A stretch of 27,657 nt of DNA. It comes from Deltaproteobacteria bacterium (GTDB lineage Bacteria > Desulfobacterota > BSN033 > UBA1163). The notes under the pieces were generated by a model. It was given only the letters and a program-made list of their open reading frames with translations, made no database searches and was not told the origin of the DNA. The position numbers were made by a program, and so were the translations under genes. Positions 7,785 to 15,706 of the stretch are shown here, piece by piece (position 1 is the first letter of the stretch; the number at the start of each line of letters is the position of its first letter). The DNA lies in assembly GCA_016875255.1 (NCBI GenBank), contig VGRU01000022.1, forward strand, positions 1 to 27,657, in the 5' to 3' direction.

Positions 7785-8321
7785 ATGTCTCGTATTGGAA
7801 GAATGCCGATTCAATTGCCCAAGGAAGTAAAGGTTTCCTGGGATCCTTCAAAAATAGAGGTGGCCGGCCCCAAAGGGACCCTCGCCTGCGACCTTCCCCG
7901 CGGCATCGCCATTTCGGTCGATGGGGGGAAGATGCTCATTCAGAAGGAGCGTGAAGAGCGATCGTTAAAAGCCCTTCATGGCCTGACCCGGAGCCTGATT
8001 GCCAATATGGTGACAGGGGTCACCCAGGGATTTGAGAAGAAGCTGGAGATCATTGGCGTCGGCTTTCGTGCGGATATACAGGGAAGTCTTCTCAAACTCA
8101 TGCTGGGGTTCTCCCATCCGGTTCTCTTCCCCGTTCCGGAAGGGATTAAGATCGAGGTGGATAAACAGACTCTGATCACGGTAAGAGGGGTGAACAAACA
8201 GCTGGTGGGAACCATCGCCGCCAAACTCCGTGCGATCAAACCCCCTGAGCCTTATAAAGGGAAAGGGGTTCGCTATCTCGGAGAAAAGATTCGCAAGAAG
8301 GTCGGCAAGACAAAAGCTTAA
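7785..8321 (+). CDS. rplF: 50S ribosomal protein L6
   Basis: A 178-residue protein of normal length. It begins [17 protein letters not shown]. It has the two duplicated alpha/beta domains, with [32 protein letters not shown] in the first and [27 protein letters not shown] at the end. L6 binds near the sarcin-ricin loop, where translational GTPases act. The only sequence before the start resembling a Shine-Dalgarno is GAGG (7773-7776). rplR follows after 20 bp. Confidence 0.97.
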   Translation: MSRIGRMPIQLPKEVKVSWDPSKIEVAGPKGTLACDLPRGIAISVDGGKMLIQKEREERSLKALHGLTRSLIANMVTGVTQGFEKKLEIIGVGFRADIQGSLLKLMLGFSHPVLFPVPEGIKIEVDKQTLITVRGVNKQLVGTIAAKLRAIKPPEPYKGKGVRYLGEKIRKKVGKTKA

Positions 8322-8341
8322 GGAGAGGGAAGTCTTTTAAA

Positions 8342-8704
8342 ATGGAAAACAAGAAGATCCTGGCAAGGATGAAGAGAAAGAAGAGGGTGCGGAGCCGCAT
8401 CCAGGGAACTGAGGAGAAACCTCGCCTCAATGTCTTCAGGAGCCCGAAACATATCTATGCCCAGGCCATTGTCGATTCCACGGGGAAAACAGTGGCCAGC
8501 GCTTCCACATTGAGCCCTGAGTTAAAAGGGAACGTCCGTTATGCGGGAAATGTTGAGGCGGCGAAGAAGGTGGGAGAACTCATTGCCAGGAAATGTCTTG
8601 AAAAAGGAATTCAAAAAGTCGTCTTTGACCGCAGCGGGTATCTTTATCACGGAAGGGTCAAGGCATTGGCGGAAGCGGCAAGAGCAGGTGGTCTGGTCTT
8701 TTAG
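8342..8704 (+). CDS. rplR: 50S ribosomal protein L18
   Basis: A 120-residue protein with a basic N-terminus ([14 protein letters not shown]), then [17 protein letters not shown], and the classical end [29 protein letters not shown]18 carries 5S rRNA into the 50S subunit together with L5. It begins 20 bp after rplF, behind AGGAGAGG. It is followed by a 151-bp spacer with several hairpins before rpsE, one of the widest spacers in the spc part of the cluster. Confidence 0.97.
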   Translation: MENKKILARMKRKKRVRSRIQGTEEKPRLNVFRSPKHIYAQAIVDSTGKTVASASTLSPELKGNVRYAGNVEAAKKVGELIARKCLEKGIQKVVFDRSGYLYHGRVKALAEAARAGGLVF

Positions 8705-8705
8705 G

Positions 8706-8729
8706 AGATTTCTAAAAAGTCAGAAATCT
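8706..8729 (+). repeat. Hairpin abutting the rplR stop, cousin of 456-484
   Basis: AGATTTCT (8706-8713) and AGAAATCT (8722-8729) are exact inverted copies around an 8-nt A-rich loop. Stem and loop match the hairpin after rpsJ at 456-484 apart from a few bases. Both begin at or within two bases of a stop codon. Inverted GATTACAC (8732-8739) and GTGTAATC (8775-8782) lie just downstream and form a second, looser pair. Confidence 0.7.
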
Positions 8730-8805
8730 TCGATTACACCGACAAAAAAACAAATTCAAAATATAGAAAAATCCGTGTAATCATTTTTTAAAATCTATGT
8801 AATCA

Positions 8806-8838
8806 GAGGACTCTGAGAAATCCTTTCTCAAAGTCCTC
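8806..8838 (+). other. Strong 13-bp hairpin just before the rpsE ribosome-binding site
   Basis: GAGGACT (8806-8812) and TGAGAA (8814-8819) pair with TTCTCA (8825-8830) and AGTCCTC (8832-8838), with one unpaired base on each side and a 5-nt loop. The rpsE Shine-Dalgarno begins 3 nt later. Only TTT follows, so termination would be weak. It could be an attenuator, an RNA processing site or repeat DNA. Confidence 0.65.
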
Positions 8839-8855
8839 TTTAGGAGGGAGTGACA

Positions 8856-9350
8856 TTGCCGAAGATTGATCCAAGCACACTGGAATTGACAGACCGGGTC
8901 ATTCATATCAGCAGGGTGGCCAAAGTGGTCAAGGGTGGAAGACGGTTCAGTTTTAGCGCCCTGGTCGTTGTGGGAGATGGCCATGGCCATGTCGGAAGCG
9001 GACTGGGAAAGGCCAACGAGGTTCCGGAGGCCATCCGGAAGGCGGTCGAACATGCGAAACGTAACCTGATTAAGATTCCTCTCATGAACAAAACGATTCC
9101 CTATGAGGTCACCGGAAAATTCGGGGCCGCTAAAGTCCTGCTGAAGCCAGCCTCTGAGGGAACCGGGGTGATTGCCGGAGCGGCGGTGAGAGCCATTGCA
9201 GAGTCCGCAGGGATTGAAAACATTCTGACCAAATCTCTGGGTTCAAACAATCCCTACAACCTCATCAAAGCGACTCTACAGGCCGTCCACCAATTGAAAT
9301 ATCCTGAAGAGGTGCTTCAAAAGAGAGCTCAAAAAGAGAGCGGAAACTGA
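8856..9350 (+). CDS. rpsE: 30S ribosomal protein S5 (TTG start)
   Basis: A 164-residue protein from the TTG at 8856. AGGAGGG (8842-8848) lies 7 nt upstream. The in-frame GTG at 8850 sits only 1 nt from it and is too close. The double-stranded-RNA-binding domain is visible as [22 protein letters not shown] and [20 protein letters not shown] (residues about 23-70). The C-terminal domain has [21 protein letters not shown] and [16 protein letters not shown]5 takes part in translational accuracy and mRNA unwinding with S3 and S4. Confidence 0.96.
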   Translation: MPKIDPSTLELTDRVIHISRVAKVVKGGRRFSFSALVVVGDGHGHVGSGLGKANEVPEAIRKAVEHAKRNLIKIPLMNKTIPYEVTGKFGAAKVLLKPASEGTGVIAGAAVRAIAESAGIENILTKSLGSNNPYNLIKATLQAVHQLKYPEEVLQKRAQKESGN

Positions 9351-9360
9351 GGATGCGCCG

Positions 9361-9561
9361 ATGAAGAAGATGGAAAATGGGATGGAAAAGAAGATGACGG
9401 TCAGGTGGAAAAAGAGTGCGATCGGACGGCCGGAAAATCAGAAGAAGATCATCAAGGCCCTCGGTTTTAGACGGTTGAATCAAACCCTCACCCTTCCGGA
9501 TCGTCCTGAGATCCGGGGGATGGTTAACCATGTCTCCCATCTGGTCGAAGTAATCAATTAA
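9361..9561 (+). CDS. rpmD: 50S ribosomal protein L30
   Basis: A small protein with KKSAIGRPENQKKIIKALGFRRLNQTLTLPDRPEIRGMVNHVSHLVEV, the whole L30 fold. From ATG 9361 it has 66 residues. GAGG (9349-9352) lies 8 nt before that ATG. In-frame ATGs at 9382 and 9394 would give 59 or 55 residues, nearer the usual 58-60, and the first 11 residues are Lys/Met-rich and not family-like. The start is therefore uncertain, while the identity and position between rpsE and rplO are clear. Confidence 0.92.
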   Translation: MKKMENGMEKKMTVRWKKSAIGRPENQKKIIKALGFRRLNQTLTLPDRPEIRGMVNHVSHLVEVIN

Positions 9562-9577
9562 GGAAAAGGAAACCGTG

Positions 9578-10021
9578 ATGATTCTCGAAAAGCTTAAACC
9601 TGCGGAGGGATCAAGAAAGAAGAGGAAACGAGTGGGAAGGGGACCCGGGTCCGGCCACGGAAAGACCGCCTGCAAGGGACACAAGGGCCAGAATGCCCGC
9701 GCCGGCAGGGGAACGAAGGCAGGGTTTGAGGGAGGCCAGATGCCCCTTCAGAGACGGCTTCCCAAGAGGGGATTCCGGAACCCTTTCAGGGAAAAGGTGG
9801 CCATCATCCATCTCGGAGACCTCAATCGTTTCGAGAAGGATGCGGTCGTTGAACCCGACCTCCTGTCCGCATCCGGTCTGTGTAAAAAGGGAGAACTTAT
9901 TAAACTCCTCTCCGACGGGGAACTCCAGCATCCTCTGACCATCCGTGTTCATAAGGTGAGCCAGGCCGCGCTCAAAAAAGTGGAGATGGCTTCCGGGAGG
10001 GTGGAGGTCATCGGTTCATGA
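9578..10021 (+). CDS. rplO: 50S ribosomal protein L15
   Basis: A 147-residue protein from the ATG at 9578. AAGGA ending at 9570 lies 7 nt upstream; a GTG at 9575 is in frame but spaced only 4 nt. The glycine- and arginine-rich N-terminal arm [21 protein letters not shown] and [12 protein letters not shown] are diagnostic. The C-terminal part carries the [23 protein letters not shown] domain. L15 is a late-assembly 50S protein. Its stop overlaps the secY start as ATGA. Confidence 0.96.
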   Translation: MILEKLKPAEGSRKKRKRVGRGPGSGHGKTACKGHKGQNARAGRGTKAGFEGGQMPLQRRLPKRGFRNPFREKVAIIHLGDLNRFEKDAVVEPDLLSASGLCKKGELIKLLSDGELQHPLTIRVHKVSQAALKKVEMASGRVEVIGS

Positions 10022-11346
10022 TTTCAGGCGCCCAGAATATTTTTAAGATCCCCGAGCTGAAACGAAGGATCCTGATGACCTTTCTCTTTCTGGCCATCTA
10101 TCGCATCGGGGTCCACATCCCAAGCCCCGGGATCAATGGAGACGCACTTGCCTCCTTCTTCGCCCAAGTCAAGGGAACGCTCTTCAGCCTCATCAATATG
10201 TTCGCCGGAGGAGCGCTGGAGAGGTTCTCTGTTTTCGCTCTGGGCATCATGCCTTATATCAGCGCTTCGATCATCCTCCAGCTTCTCACCGTCGTCATCC
10301 CATATCTGGCCCAGCTCCAGAAGGAGGGAGAGATGGGACGGAAGAAGATCGTTCAATATACCCGTTATGGAACAGTGGTTCTCAGCTTGATCCAGGGATT
10401 CGGGATGGCGGTCGGCCTGGAGAATATGACAGGGGCTGCGGGTGAGATGATCGTTCTCAATCCGGGATGGTCCTTCCGGTTGATGACCGTCATCACCCTG
10501 ACGGCAGGCACCGCTTTCATCATGTGGCTGGGCGAACAGATAACGGAGAGGGGAATCGGAAACGGCATCTCCCTCATCATCTTCTCGGGTATCGTGGCAG
10601 GACTGCCCAGCGCGATTGCCAGCACCTATGAACTCTTCATGGTGGGGCAGTTAAACATCTTCACCATCCTGTTCTTGATCATCCTGATGGTGGCCGTCGT
10701 TGCGGCGATCATCTTTGCCGAGACGAGCCAGCGGAGGCTTCCCGTTCAATATGCCAAACGGATCGTGGGAAGGAAGGTCTACGGAGGACAGAGCACCCAT
10801 CTGCCGCTCAAGCTAAACACGGCCGGGGTCATTCCTGCCATCTTCGCCTCGTCCATTCTGATGTTTCCCCTGACGATCGCCAGCTTTATGCCGAAGACCT
10901 GGATGGAGACCTATCCCTGGATCCAGTCGATCCTCAACAGTCTCGGTCCTGGTGCCATCCTCTATAATCTTCTCTATGTGGGATTCATCATCTTCTTCTG
11001 CTTCTTCTACACGGCGGTCACCTTCAACCCCAACGATGTGGCCGACAACATGAAGAAATTCGGAGGATATATCCCGGGCATCCGGCCGGGCCAGAAGACG
11101 GCCGAGTATATCGATAAGGTCCTCACCCGCATCACGCTCGGGGGAGCCCTCTATGTCTCGGCGGTCTGTGTCCTGCCTACCATTCTGATCGGACGGTTCA
11201 ATGTCCCCTTCTATTTTGGAGGAACAGCCCTTCTCATTGTCGTGGGAGTGGCTCTGGACACCGTTCAGCAGATTGAGGCTCATATGCTGACCAGACATTA
11301 TGAGGGATTAATGAAGAAGGGGAAATTGAAAGGGAGAAGAAGCTAA
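10018..11346 (+). CDS. secY: Protein translocase subunit SecY
   Basis: A 442-residue polytopic membrane protein of usual SecY length, with about ten hydrophobic segments. Conserved landmarks are the N-terminal [11 protein letters not shown], the plug region near [21 protein letters not shown] (residues about 78-98), [29 protein letters not shown] and [22 protein letters not shown], and it ends with the cytosolic basic tail. SecY forms the channel of the SecYEG translocon. The start overlaps rplO by 4 bases. The 51-bp gap to adk is almost entirely a heptad repeat. Confidence 0.97.
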   Translation: MISGAQNIFKIPELKRRILMTFLFLAIYRIGVHIPSPGINGDALASFFAQVKGTLFSLINMFAGGALERFSVFALGIMPYISASIILQLLTVVIPYLAQLQKEGEMGRKKIVQYTRYGTVVLSLIQGFGMAVGLENMTGAAGEMIVLNPGWSFRLMTVITLTAGTAFIMWLGEQITERGIGNGISLIIFSGIVAGLPSAIASTYELFMVGQLNIFTILFLIILMVAVVAAIIFAETSQRRLPVQYAKRIVGRKVYGGQSTHLPLKLNTAGVIPAIFASSILMFPLTIASFMPKTWMETYPWIQSILNSLGPGAILYNLLYVGFIIFFCFFYTAVTFNPNDVADNMKKFGGYIPGIRPGQKTAEYIDKVLTRITLGGALYVSAVCVLPTILIGRFNVPFYFGGTALLIVVGVALDTVQQIEAHMLTRHYEGLMKKGKLKGRRS

Positions 11347-11395
11347 GAGTTTAGAGTTAAGAGTTAAGAGTTTTGAGTTATGAGTTATGAGGAGT
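11347..11395 (+). repeat. Seven tandem GAGTTAA-type heptads filling the secY-adk gap
   Basis: Starting on the base after the secY stop there are exactly seven in-phase 7-bp units: GAGTTTA, two of GAGTTAA, GAGTTTT, two of GAGTTAT, and a final GAGGAGT. The last unit supplies GAGGAG, the only Shine-Dalgarno candidate for adk, 3 nt before its ATG after an AA. Because 7 is not a multiple of 3 and the array is non-coding, copy-number change would not break either gene but could move the Shine-Dalgarno context. Confidence 0.9.
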
Positions 11396-11397
11396 AA

Positions 11398-12051
11398 ATG
11401 AATCTCATACTGTTGGGTCCTCCGGGGGCGGGAAAAGGCACGCAGGCGCAGATGATCGTGGATCGTTATCGTCTCCCTCAAATCTCGACGGGGGATATCC
11501 TCAGGGCCGCCGTGAAGGAAGGAGCCCCTTTGGGAAAACAGGCCAAGACCTTTATGGACAAGGGGCAGCTGGTTCCGGATGAAGTGGTCATCGGCATTAT
11601 TGATCAGCGGTTAAGGGCATCGGATTGCAACGGAGGTTTTATCCTCGATGGATTCCCGAGAACGACCCCTCAGGCTGAGGCCCTTCAGGGAATTCTCGAC
11701 AAAATCGGAAAAACGGTGGACCATGTCGTCAACATCGAGGTCGATTCCGAGGAACTGGTGCGGCGGCTGACCGGCCGGAGAACCTGTAAAAACTGCGGCG
11801 GGATGTTCCATGTCCTCTTTCATCCCCCCCAAAAGGAAGGCGTCTGTGACCGTTGCGGCGGAGCCCTTTACCAGAGAGAGGATGACCGGGAAGAGACGAT
11901 TCGAACCCGGCTCAAGGAGTATGAGAGACAGACCGCTCCTCTCATCCAGTATTATCAGAATAAGAAGCTCCTTCGTTCGATCCATGGAGTGGGCGGGCAG
12001 AATCAAATTTTTGAGCAGATCATTCGCGTCCTCGATGCGAAGCCTGTTTAA
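11398..12051 (+). CDS. adk: Adenylate kinase (zinc-LID form)
   Basis: A 217-residue protein, the long bacterial form. The P-loop [11 protein letters not shown] is at residues 7-17. The NMP-binding part has [14 protein letters not shown], followed by [10 protein letters not shown]. The LID (residues about 122-158) holds CKNC and CDRC, a four-cysteine zinc site. Then come [14 protein letters not shown] and the C-terminal helix. The enzyme interconverts ATP + AMP and 2 ADP in the cytosol. It follows secY as in many bacteria, but map, which often comes next, is not present; infA follows 21 bp later. Confidence 0.97.
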   Translation: MNLILLGPPGAGKGTQAQMIVDRYRLPQISTGDILRAAVKEGAPLGKQAKTFMDKGQLVPDEVVIGIIDQRLRASDCNGGFILDGFPRTTPQAEALQGILDKIGKTVDHVVNIEVDSEELVRRLTGRRTCKNCGGMFHVLFHPPQKEGVCDRCGGALYQREDDREETIRTRLKEYERQTAPLIQYYQNKKLLRSIHGVGGQNQIFEQIIRVLDAKPV

Positions 12052-12072
12052 GGAGACAATCGGAGTCAATCG

Positions 12073-12291
12073 ATGCCAAAGGAAGAGGCGATTCAGGTTG
12101 AAGGAAAGGTTTTAGAGACCCTTCCGAACGCCATGTTCCGAGTGGAGCTGGAAAACGGGCATAAGGTGCTGGCCCATATTTCTGGAAAAATGAGAATGCA
12201 TTTCATCAAAATCCTTCCCGGGGATAAAGTGACGGTGGAACTCTCACCCTATGACCTCGCCCGTGGAAGAATCGTATTCCGGGAGAAATAA
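12073..12291 (+). CDS. infA: Translation initiation factor IF-1
   Basis: A 72-residue S1/OB-fold protein, exactly the usual size. It carries [35 protein letters not shown] and the end [25 protein letters not shown]-1 occupies the 30S A site during initiation. GGAG lies about 8 nt before the ATG. It is followed by rpmJ after 4 bp, the usual infA-rpmJ pair. Length and sequence are both ordinary. Confidence 0.97.
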   Translation: MPKEEAIQVEGKVLETLPNAMFRVELENGHKVLAHISGKMRMHFIKILPGDKVTVELSPYDLARGRIVFREK

Positions 12292-12295
12292 AACC

Positions 12296-12409
12296 GTGAA
12301 AGTCAGGGCTTCGGTTAAAAAGATTTGCGACAAGTGTAAGATCGTGAAGCGAAAGCGGGTGGTCCGGGTCATCTGTGAAAACCCGAAACATAAACAGAGA
12401 CAAGGATAA
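12296..12409 (+). CDS. rpmJ: 50S ribosomal protein L36 (GTG start, zinc form)
   Basis: A 37-residue protein reading [37 protein letters not shown], split here into [15 protein letters not shown] and the basic end. It has C-x2-C, a later C and a final H, the zinc-binding set of L36. The start is GTG at 12296; GGGAG (12281-12285) lies about 10 nt upstream and overlaps the end of infA. Both size and position between infA and rpsM are canonical. It is the smallest gene of the cluster and is easily missed by length filters. Confidence 0.95.
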   Translation: MKVRASVKKICDKCKIVKRKRVVRVICENPKHKQRQG

Positions 12410-12419
12410 TAAACGATGT

Positions 12420-12505
12420 AGGTTAGAGGAGCGTCCCGTCAAAGACGGGACTTGAGGCTAAAAATCTTTTTGCCTTAACCCTCAAGCGTAGCGATCCTCA
12501 AACCT
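12420..12505 (+). repeat. Nested palindromic element in the rpmJ-rpsM spacer
   Basis: AGGTTAGAGGA (12420-12430) and TCCTCAAACCT (12495-12505) are inverted copies with one mismatch and frame the element. Inside lies a perfect hairpin, GTCCCGTC (12433-12440) with GACGGGAC (12444-12451). Between them TTGAGGCTAAAAA and its approximate complement (12452-12485) form a third pair. The rpsM Shine-Dalgarno (AAAGGAG) lies outside the element. This could be a MITE-like insert, or a structured leader of the alpha operon; nothing in it decides between the two. Confidence 0.6.
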
Positions 12506-12529
12506 GAAACAGCGACAAAGGAGCTTGTT

Positions 12530-12907
12530 ATGGCACGTATCGCAGGGGTTGATCTTCCAAAGGATAAACGGGTGGAGATCGCTCTTACTTACATCTATGG
12601 GATCGGAAAGCCATCGGCCAATAAGATTCTCGAAAAGGCCAATGTGAACCGGGACACCAAGGTCAACAAATTGACCGAATCAGAGGTCATCCGCATCCGG
12701 GATCTCATCGACCAGGACCAAAAAGTTGAAGGAGATCTTCGAAGGGAAGTGGCAACCCATATCAAGCGTCTGATGGATATCGGTTCCTACCGGGGACTTC
12801 GTCACCGCCGCTCCCTCCCCGTCCATGGCCAGAGAACGCACACCAATGCGAGGACGAGGAAAGGACCGCGCCGGGCCATCGTCGGAAAGAAAAAAGAAAA
12901 GGAATAG
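12530..12907 (+). CDS. rpsM: 30S ribosomal protein S13
   Basis: A 125-residue protein beginning [19 protein letters not shown], with [15 protein letters not shown], the helix-turn-helix-like [33 protein letters not shown] and the basic end [17 protein letters not shown] that reaches tRNA. S13 lies in the 30S head and bridges to L5. AAAGGAG lies before the ATG. It is the first gene of the alpha operon and runs 12 bp before rpsK. The sequence is ordinary. Confidence 0.97.
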   Translation: MARIAGVDLPKDKRVEIALTYIYGIGKPSANKILEKANVNRDTKVNKLTESEVIRIRDLIDQDQKVEGDLRREVATHIKRLMDIGSYRGLRHRRSLPVHGQRTHTNARTRKGPRRAIVGKKKEKE

Positions 12908-12919
12908 TGAGGAGGAGAT

Positions 12920-13309
12920 ATGGCCACAGCGCCGGGGACAAAGAAAAAAAAGATCAAGAAAAATATTCAGGCAGGAATTGCCCATATCCAGGCGACGTTT
13001 AACAACACGATCATCACCATCACCGATCACGAGGGAAAAGTCATCTGCTGGTCGAGCGCAGGGATCCAGGGGTTTAAGGGGTCCCGCAAGAGCACTCCCT
13101 TTGCCGCCCAGATGGCTGCGGAGGATGCCGCAAAAAAGGCGATGGAGCATGGCGTACGGACCATCGATGTCTATGTCAAGGGTCCGGGGGCCGGAAGGGA
13201 ATCCGCGCTCCGGTCGCTTCAGGCAACCGGTCTCAAAGTCCACATGATTAAAGATGTCACACCCATTCCCCATAACGGATGCCGTCCTCCCAAACGGAGA
13301 CGCGTCTAA
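12920..13309 (+). CDS. rpsK: 30S ribosomal protein S11
   Basis: A 129-residue protein with a Lys-rich N-terminus ([12 protein letters not shown]), then [41 protein letters not shown] and [20 protein letters not shown], and the end [18 protein letters not shown]. The NG pair near the end (PHNGCRPP) is the conserved asparagine site known to isomerise in some species. S11 forms the platform contact with S7. GAGGAGGAG precedes the ATG. A 108-bp A/T-rich spacer follows. Confidence 0.97.
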   Translation: MATAPGTKKKKIKKNIQAGIAHIQATFNNTIITITDHEGKVICWSSAGIQGFKGSRKSTPFAAQMAAEDAAKKAMEHGVRTIDVYVKGPGAGRESALRSLQATGLKVHMIKDVTPIPHNGCRPPKRRRV

Positions 13310-13417
13310 GACTGCGTCTGGGAGAAATAGATTCAATGATGGAGTGCATCATCAGTGTAATCTATATTTTAAATCGATTTAATCAAATTTAATGAAATTA
13401 AATTAGGAGGGAAAGCA
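13310..13417 (+). other. A/T-rich spacer with a weak hairpin, rpsK-rpsD
   Basis: ATAGATT (13327-13333) and AATCTAT (13359-13365) form an inverted pair; inside it TGATG (13337-13341) pairs with CATCA (13347-13351). The rest is A/T-rich with no clear repeat unit and no coding potential. The strong rpsD Shine-Dalgarno AGGAGG is at 13405-13410. No promoter could be supported. Confidence 0.4.
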
Positions 13418-14044
13418 TTGGCAAGATACACGAAATCGGTTTGTAGACTCTGCCGGAGAGAGAACGTCAAGCTCTTTCTCAAGGGGGAGAGGTGTTACAC
13501 GGAGAAGTGTGCGTTCGACCGGAGGGGCTATGCCCCCGGGCAACATGGTCAGAGCCGAAAAAAGATCTCAGACTATGGAGCCCAGTTAAGGGAAAAACAG
13601 AAGGTGAAAAGATTGTATGGCCTCCTGGAGAACCAGTTTCGCAATACGTTCAAAGAAGCGGATCGGCGCAAAGGGATTACCGGAGAAGTCCTCCTCCAGC
13701 TTCTGGAACGTCGCCTGGACAATGCCGTTTATCGGCTCGGGTTTGCCAATTCGAGAAATGAAGCCCGGCAGCTGGTGCGACACAACCACTTTCTGGTCAA
13801 TCAGTCCAGGGTCAACATCCCCTCCTTTCTGCTAAAGCCGGGAGATGTTATCTCGGTGCGGGAAAAGAGCAAGAAGGTGATCCGCATTCAGGAATCTCTC
13901 GAAGGGGTGGCCAGACGGGGCGTCCCCCAATGGCTGGAATTGGAAAAAGAACAGATGAAAGGGAACATCAAGGCCCTGCCTGTCCGGGGGGATATCACTC
14001 TTCCCATTCAGGAGAAATTGATCGTCGAGTTGTACTCAAAGTAA
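13418..14044 (+). CDS. rpsD: 30S ribosomal protein S4 (TTG start, zinc form)
   Basis: A 208-residue protein from the TTG at 13418, with AGGAGG 7 nt upstream. It begins [16 protein letters not shown]. The N-terminal zinc site is C-x2-C, then C and C in [10 protein letters not shown] (residues about 9-31). The S4 RNA-binding domain is visible at [33 protein letters not shown] and the end has [22 protein letters not shown]4 starts 30S assembly and in E. coli represses the alpha operon; no matching RNA pseudoknot was recognised. Confidence 0.96.
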   Translation: MARYTKSVCRLCRRENVKLFLKGERCYTEKCAFDRRGYAPGQHGQSRKKISDYGAQLREKQKVKRLYGLLENQFRNTFKEADRRKGITGEVLLQLLERRLDNAVYRLGFANSRNEARQLVRHNHFLVNQSRVNIPSFLLKPGDVISVREKSKKVIRIQESLEGVARRGVPQWLELEKEQMKGNIKALPVRGDITLPIQEKLIVELYSK

Positions 14045-14078
14045 CTCTCTATCAACCCTTTAAGAAAAGGGAGGTAAT

Positions 14079-15110
14079 ATGATTTATAAAAGTTGGAAAG
14101 ATCTTATTCGACCGAAGCGATTAGAAGCGGAGAAAGAAACCTTAACCCCCTTCTACGGGAAGTTCACGGCTGAGCCATTTGAGAGGGGCTTCGGTATCAC
14201 GATTGGAAACTCTCTCCGGCGGATTCTCCTCTCATCCCTGCAGGGGGCGGCTCTCACATCGGTTAAGATTGACGGCGTGCTCCATGAATTTTCAGCAATC
14301 CCCGGCGTGAAAGAGGATGTCACGGAGATTATTTTAAATCTCAAAGAAGTGAGGCTGAAGCTCCATACGGAGGGCCCGAAGACGATTCGCGTCAAGACAG
14401 AAGGCCCCCGTGTCTTAAAGGCAGGCGATATCCTCACGGGTGATGCCGTGGAAATTCTCAACCCTGATCACCCCATCGCCACGCTCTCCAGGGATGGCAA
14501 GCTTTCGATGGAGATGGTGGTTAAGATGGGCAGGGGTTATATCCCGGCAGAGCGAAACAGGGATGAGAATCAACCCATCGGGACGATTCCCATGGATGCC
14601 ATCTTCTCTCCCATTAAGAAGGTCAACTATGCGGTGACCAACGCAAGGGTGGGCCAGATCACCGACTATGACAAATTGACCTTCGAAGTCTGGACGGATG
14701 GAAGCCTCAACCCGGAGGAAGCCATTGCCCATGCCGCCAAGATCCTGAAGGATCAACTCTCGATCTTCGTCACATTTGAGGAAGGAGGAGAAGAAGAGGA
14801 GATCACGGTTCAAGAGCATCAGGGGGATATGGAAAAATTGAATGAAAATCTCTTCCGGAGTGTGGATGAATTAGAGCTTTCTGTCCGATCGGCCAACTGT
14901 TTGAAGCATGCTGACATCAGGCTTATCGGAGACCTCGTTCAGAAGACGGAAGCCGAGATTCTCGCCACCAAAAACTTCGGCAGAAAATCCCTCAACGAGA
15001 TCAAAGAGATTCTGTTGGAGATGGGGCTCGGCCTGGGGATGAAGATAGACAGCTGGCCTCACAAGAATGCAGAGGGAAAAGAGGAGATCGAATCAGAGGC
15101 GACGGAATAG
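14079..15110 (+). CDS. rpoA: DNA-directed RNA polymerase alpha subunit
   Basis: A 343-residue protein, slightly longer than the usual 315-335. The N-terminal dimerisation domain shows [30 protein letters not shown] (residues about 28-58) and [19 protein letters not shown], and [12 protein letters not shown] follows. The flexible linker is acidic ([15 protein letters not shown]). The C-terminal domain contains [43 protein letters not shown], which contacts UP elements and activators. AGGGAGG lies 4 nt before the ATG. It is followed by rplQ after 9 bp, the normal order. Confidence 0.97.
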   Translation: MIYKSWKDLIRPKRLEAEKETLTPFYGKFTAEPFERGFGITIGNSLRRILLSSLQGAALTSVKIDGVLHEFSAIPGVKEDVTEIILNLKEVRLKLHTEGPKTIRVKTEGPRVLKAGDILTGDAVEILNPDHPIATLSRDGKLSMEMVVKMGRGYIPAERNRDENQPIGTIPMDAIFSPIKKVNYAVTNARVGQITDYDKLTFEVWTDGSLNPEEAIAHAAKILKDQLSIFVTFEEGGEEEEITVQEHQGDMEKLNENLFRSVDELELSVRSANCLKHADIRLIGDLVQKTEAEILATKNFGRKSLNEIKEILLEMGLGLGMKIDSWPHKNAEGKEEIESEATE

Positions 15111-15119
15111 GAGAAAAGG

Positions 15120-15647
15120 ATGAGGCATCGAGTTTCAGGAAGAAAATTAAGTCGACATACCAAGCACCGGGAGCTGATGTTCAGAAACATGCTGGTGTCG
15201 CTTCTTCAGCATGAGCGGATTAGAACCACTCTTGCCAAGGGCAAAGAGCTTCGAATCTTGGCGGATAAGATCATCACGCTGGCAAAGAAGAATACCCTCC
15301 ATGCCAGAAGGCTGGCCTTTGCCCGTCTTCGCAACGAGACCATCGTGAAGAAACTCTTTGATGAGATCGCTCCGAAGATGAAGGACCGTGAAGGCGGATA
15401 CACCCGTATCTATAAAATGGGATGGCGCCAGGGAGATGGCGCGCCCCTCTCTCTCGTGGAGCTGGTCTCCTATTCTCCGGTGGAAGAGAAGAAGAAATCG
15501 ACCGTCGAGAAGGCAAAAGAAGTCCTCGGAAAAGTGACCCCTAAGAAGAAAGAAAAGAAAGCCGAGGAAAAAGGAAAAGAGAAAAAGGTCAAAAAGGAAG
15601 AAAAAGAAAAACAAAAGGAAAAACCCTCAAAAGAAAAAAAGAAATAA
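15120..15647 (+). CDS. rplQ: 50S ribosomal protein L17 with long Lys/Glu tail
   Basis: A 175-residue protein whose first 120 residues are a complete L17: MRHRVSGRKLSRHTKHRELMFRNMLVSLL, then RLAFARLRNE and GGYTRIYKMGWRQGDGAPLSLVELV. The remaining ~53 residues are a low-complexity tail, mainly Lys and Glu, starting near EEKKKST. Bacterial L17 is usually 115-130 residues, and extended charged tails occur in some lineages. The tail is probably disordered; no domain is recognised in it. TAGGAG precedes the ATG. This is the last gene of the cluster, 23 bp before the terminator. Confidence 0.96.
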   Translation: MRHRVSGRKLSRHTKHRELMFRNMLVSLLQHERIRTTLAKGKELRILADKIITLAKKNTLHARRLAFARLRNETIVKKLFDEIAPKMKDREGGYTRIYKMGWRQGDGAPLSLVELVSYSPVEEKKKSTVEKAKEVLGKVTPKKKEKKAEEKGKEKKVKKEEKEKQKEKPSKEKKK

Positions 15648-15670
15648 CAATCTCATAGGAAAAATCCGGG

Positions 15671-15706
15671 GCCCTATGTCTCACAAGAGCATAGGGCTTT
15701 TTTTTT
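15671..15706 (+). terminator. Intrinsic terminator of the ribosomal cluster
   Basis: GCCCTATG (15671-15678) and CATAGGGC (15690-15697) are an exact 8-bp stem with an 11-nt loop, followed at once by nine T residues (15698-15706). It lies 23 bp after the rplQ stop and is the only textbook intrinsic terminator in the window. It should end the long ribosomal transcript. Confidence 0.93.

Noticed and set aside
12052..12072. Expected map (methionine aminopeptidase) between adk and infA
   Set aside because: Only 21 bp separate the two genes, so map is absent here. This order varies between bacteria and the gene may be elsewhere in the genome.
12680..13336. 218-codon antisense frame over rpsM/rpsK
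   Set aside because: It has no recognised motif and lies over two secure genes; it is a compositional shadow.
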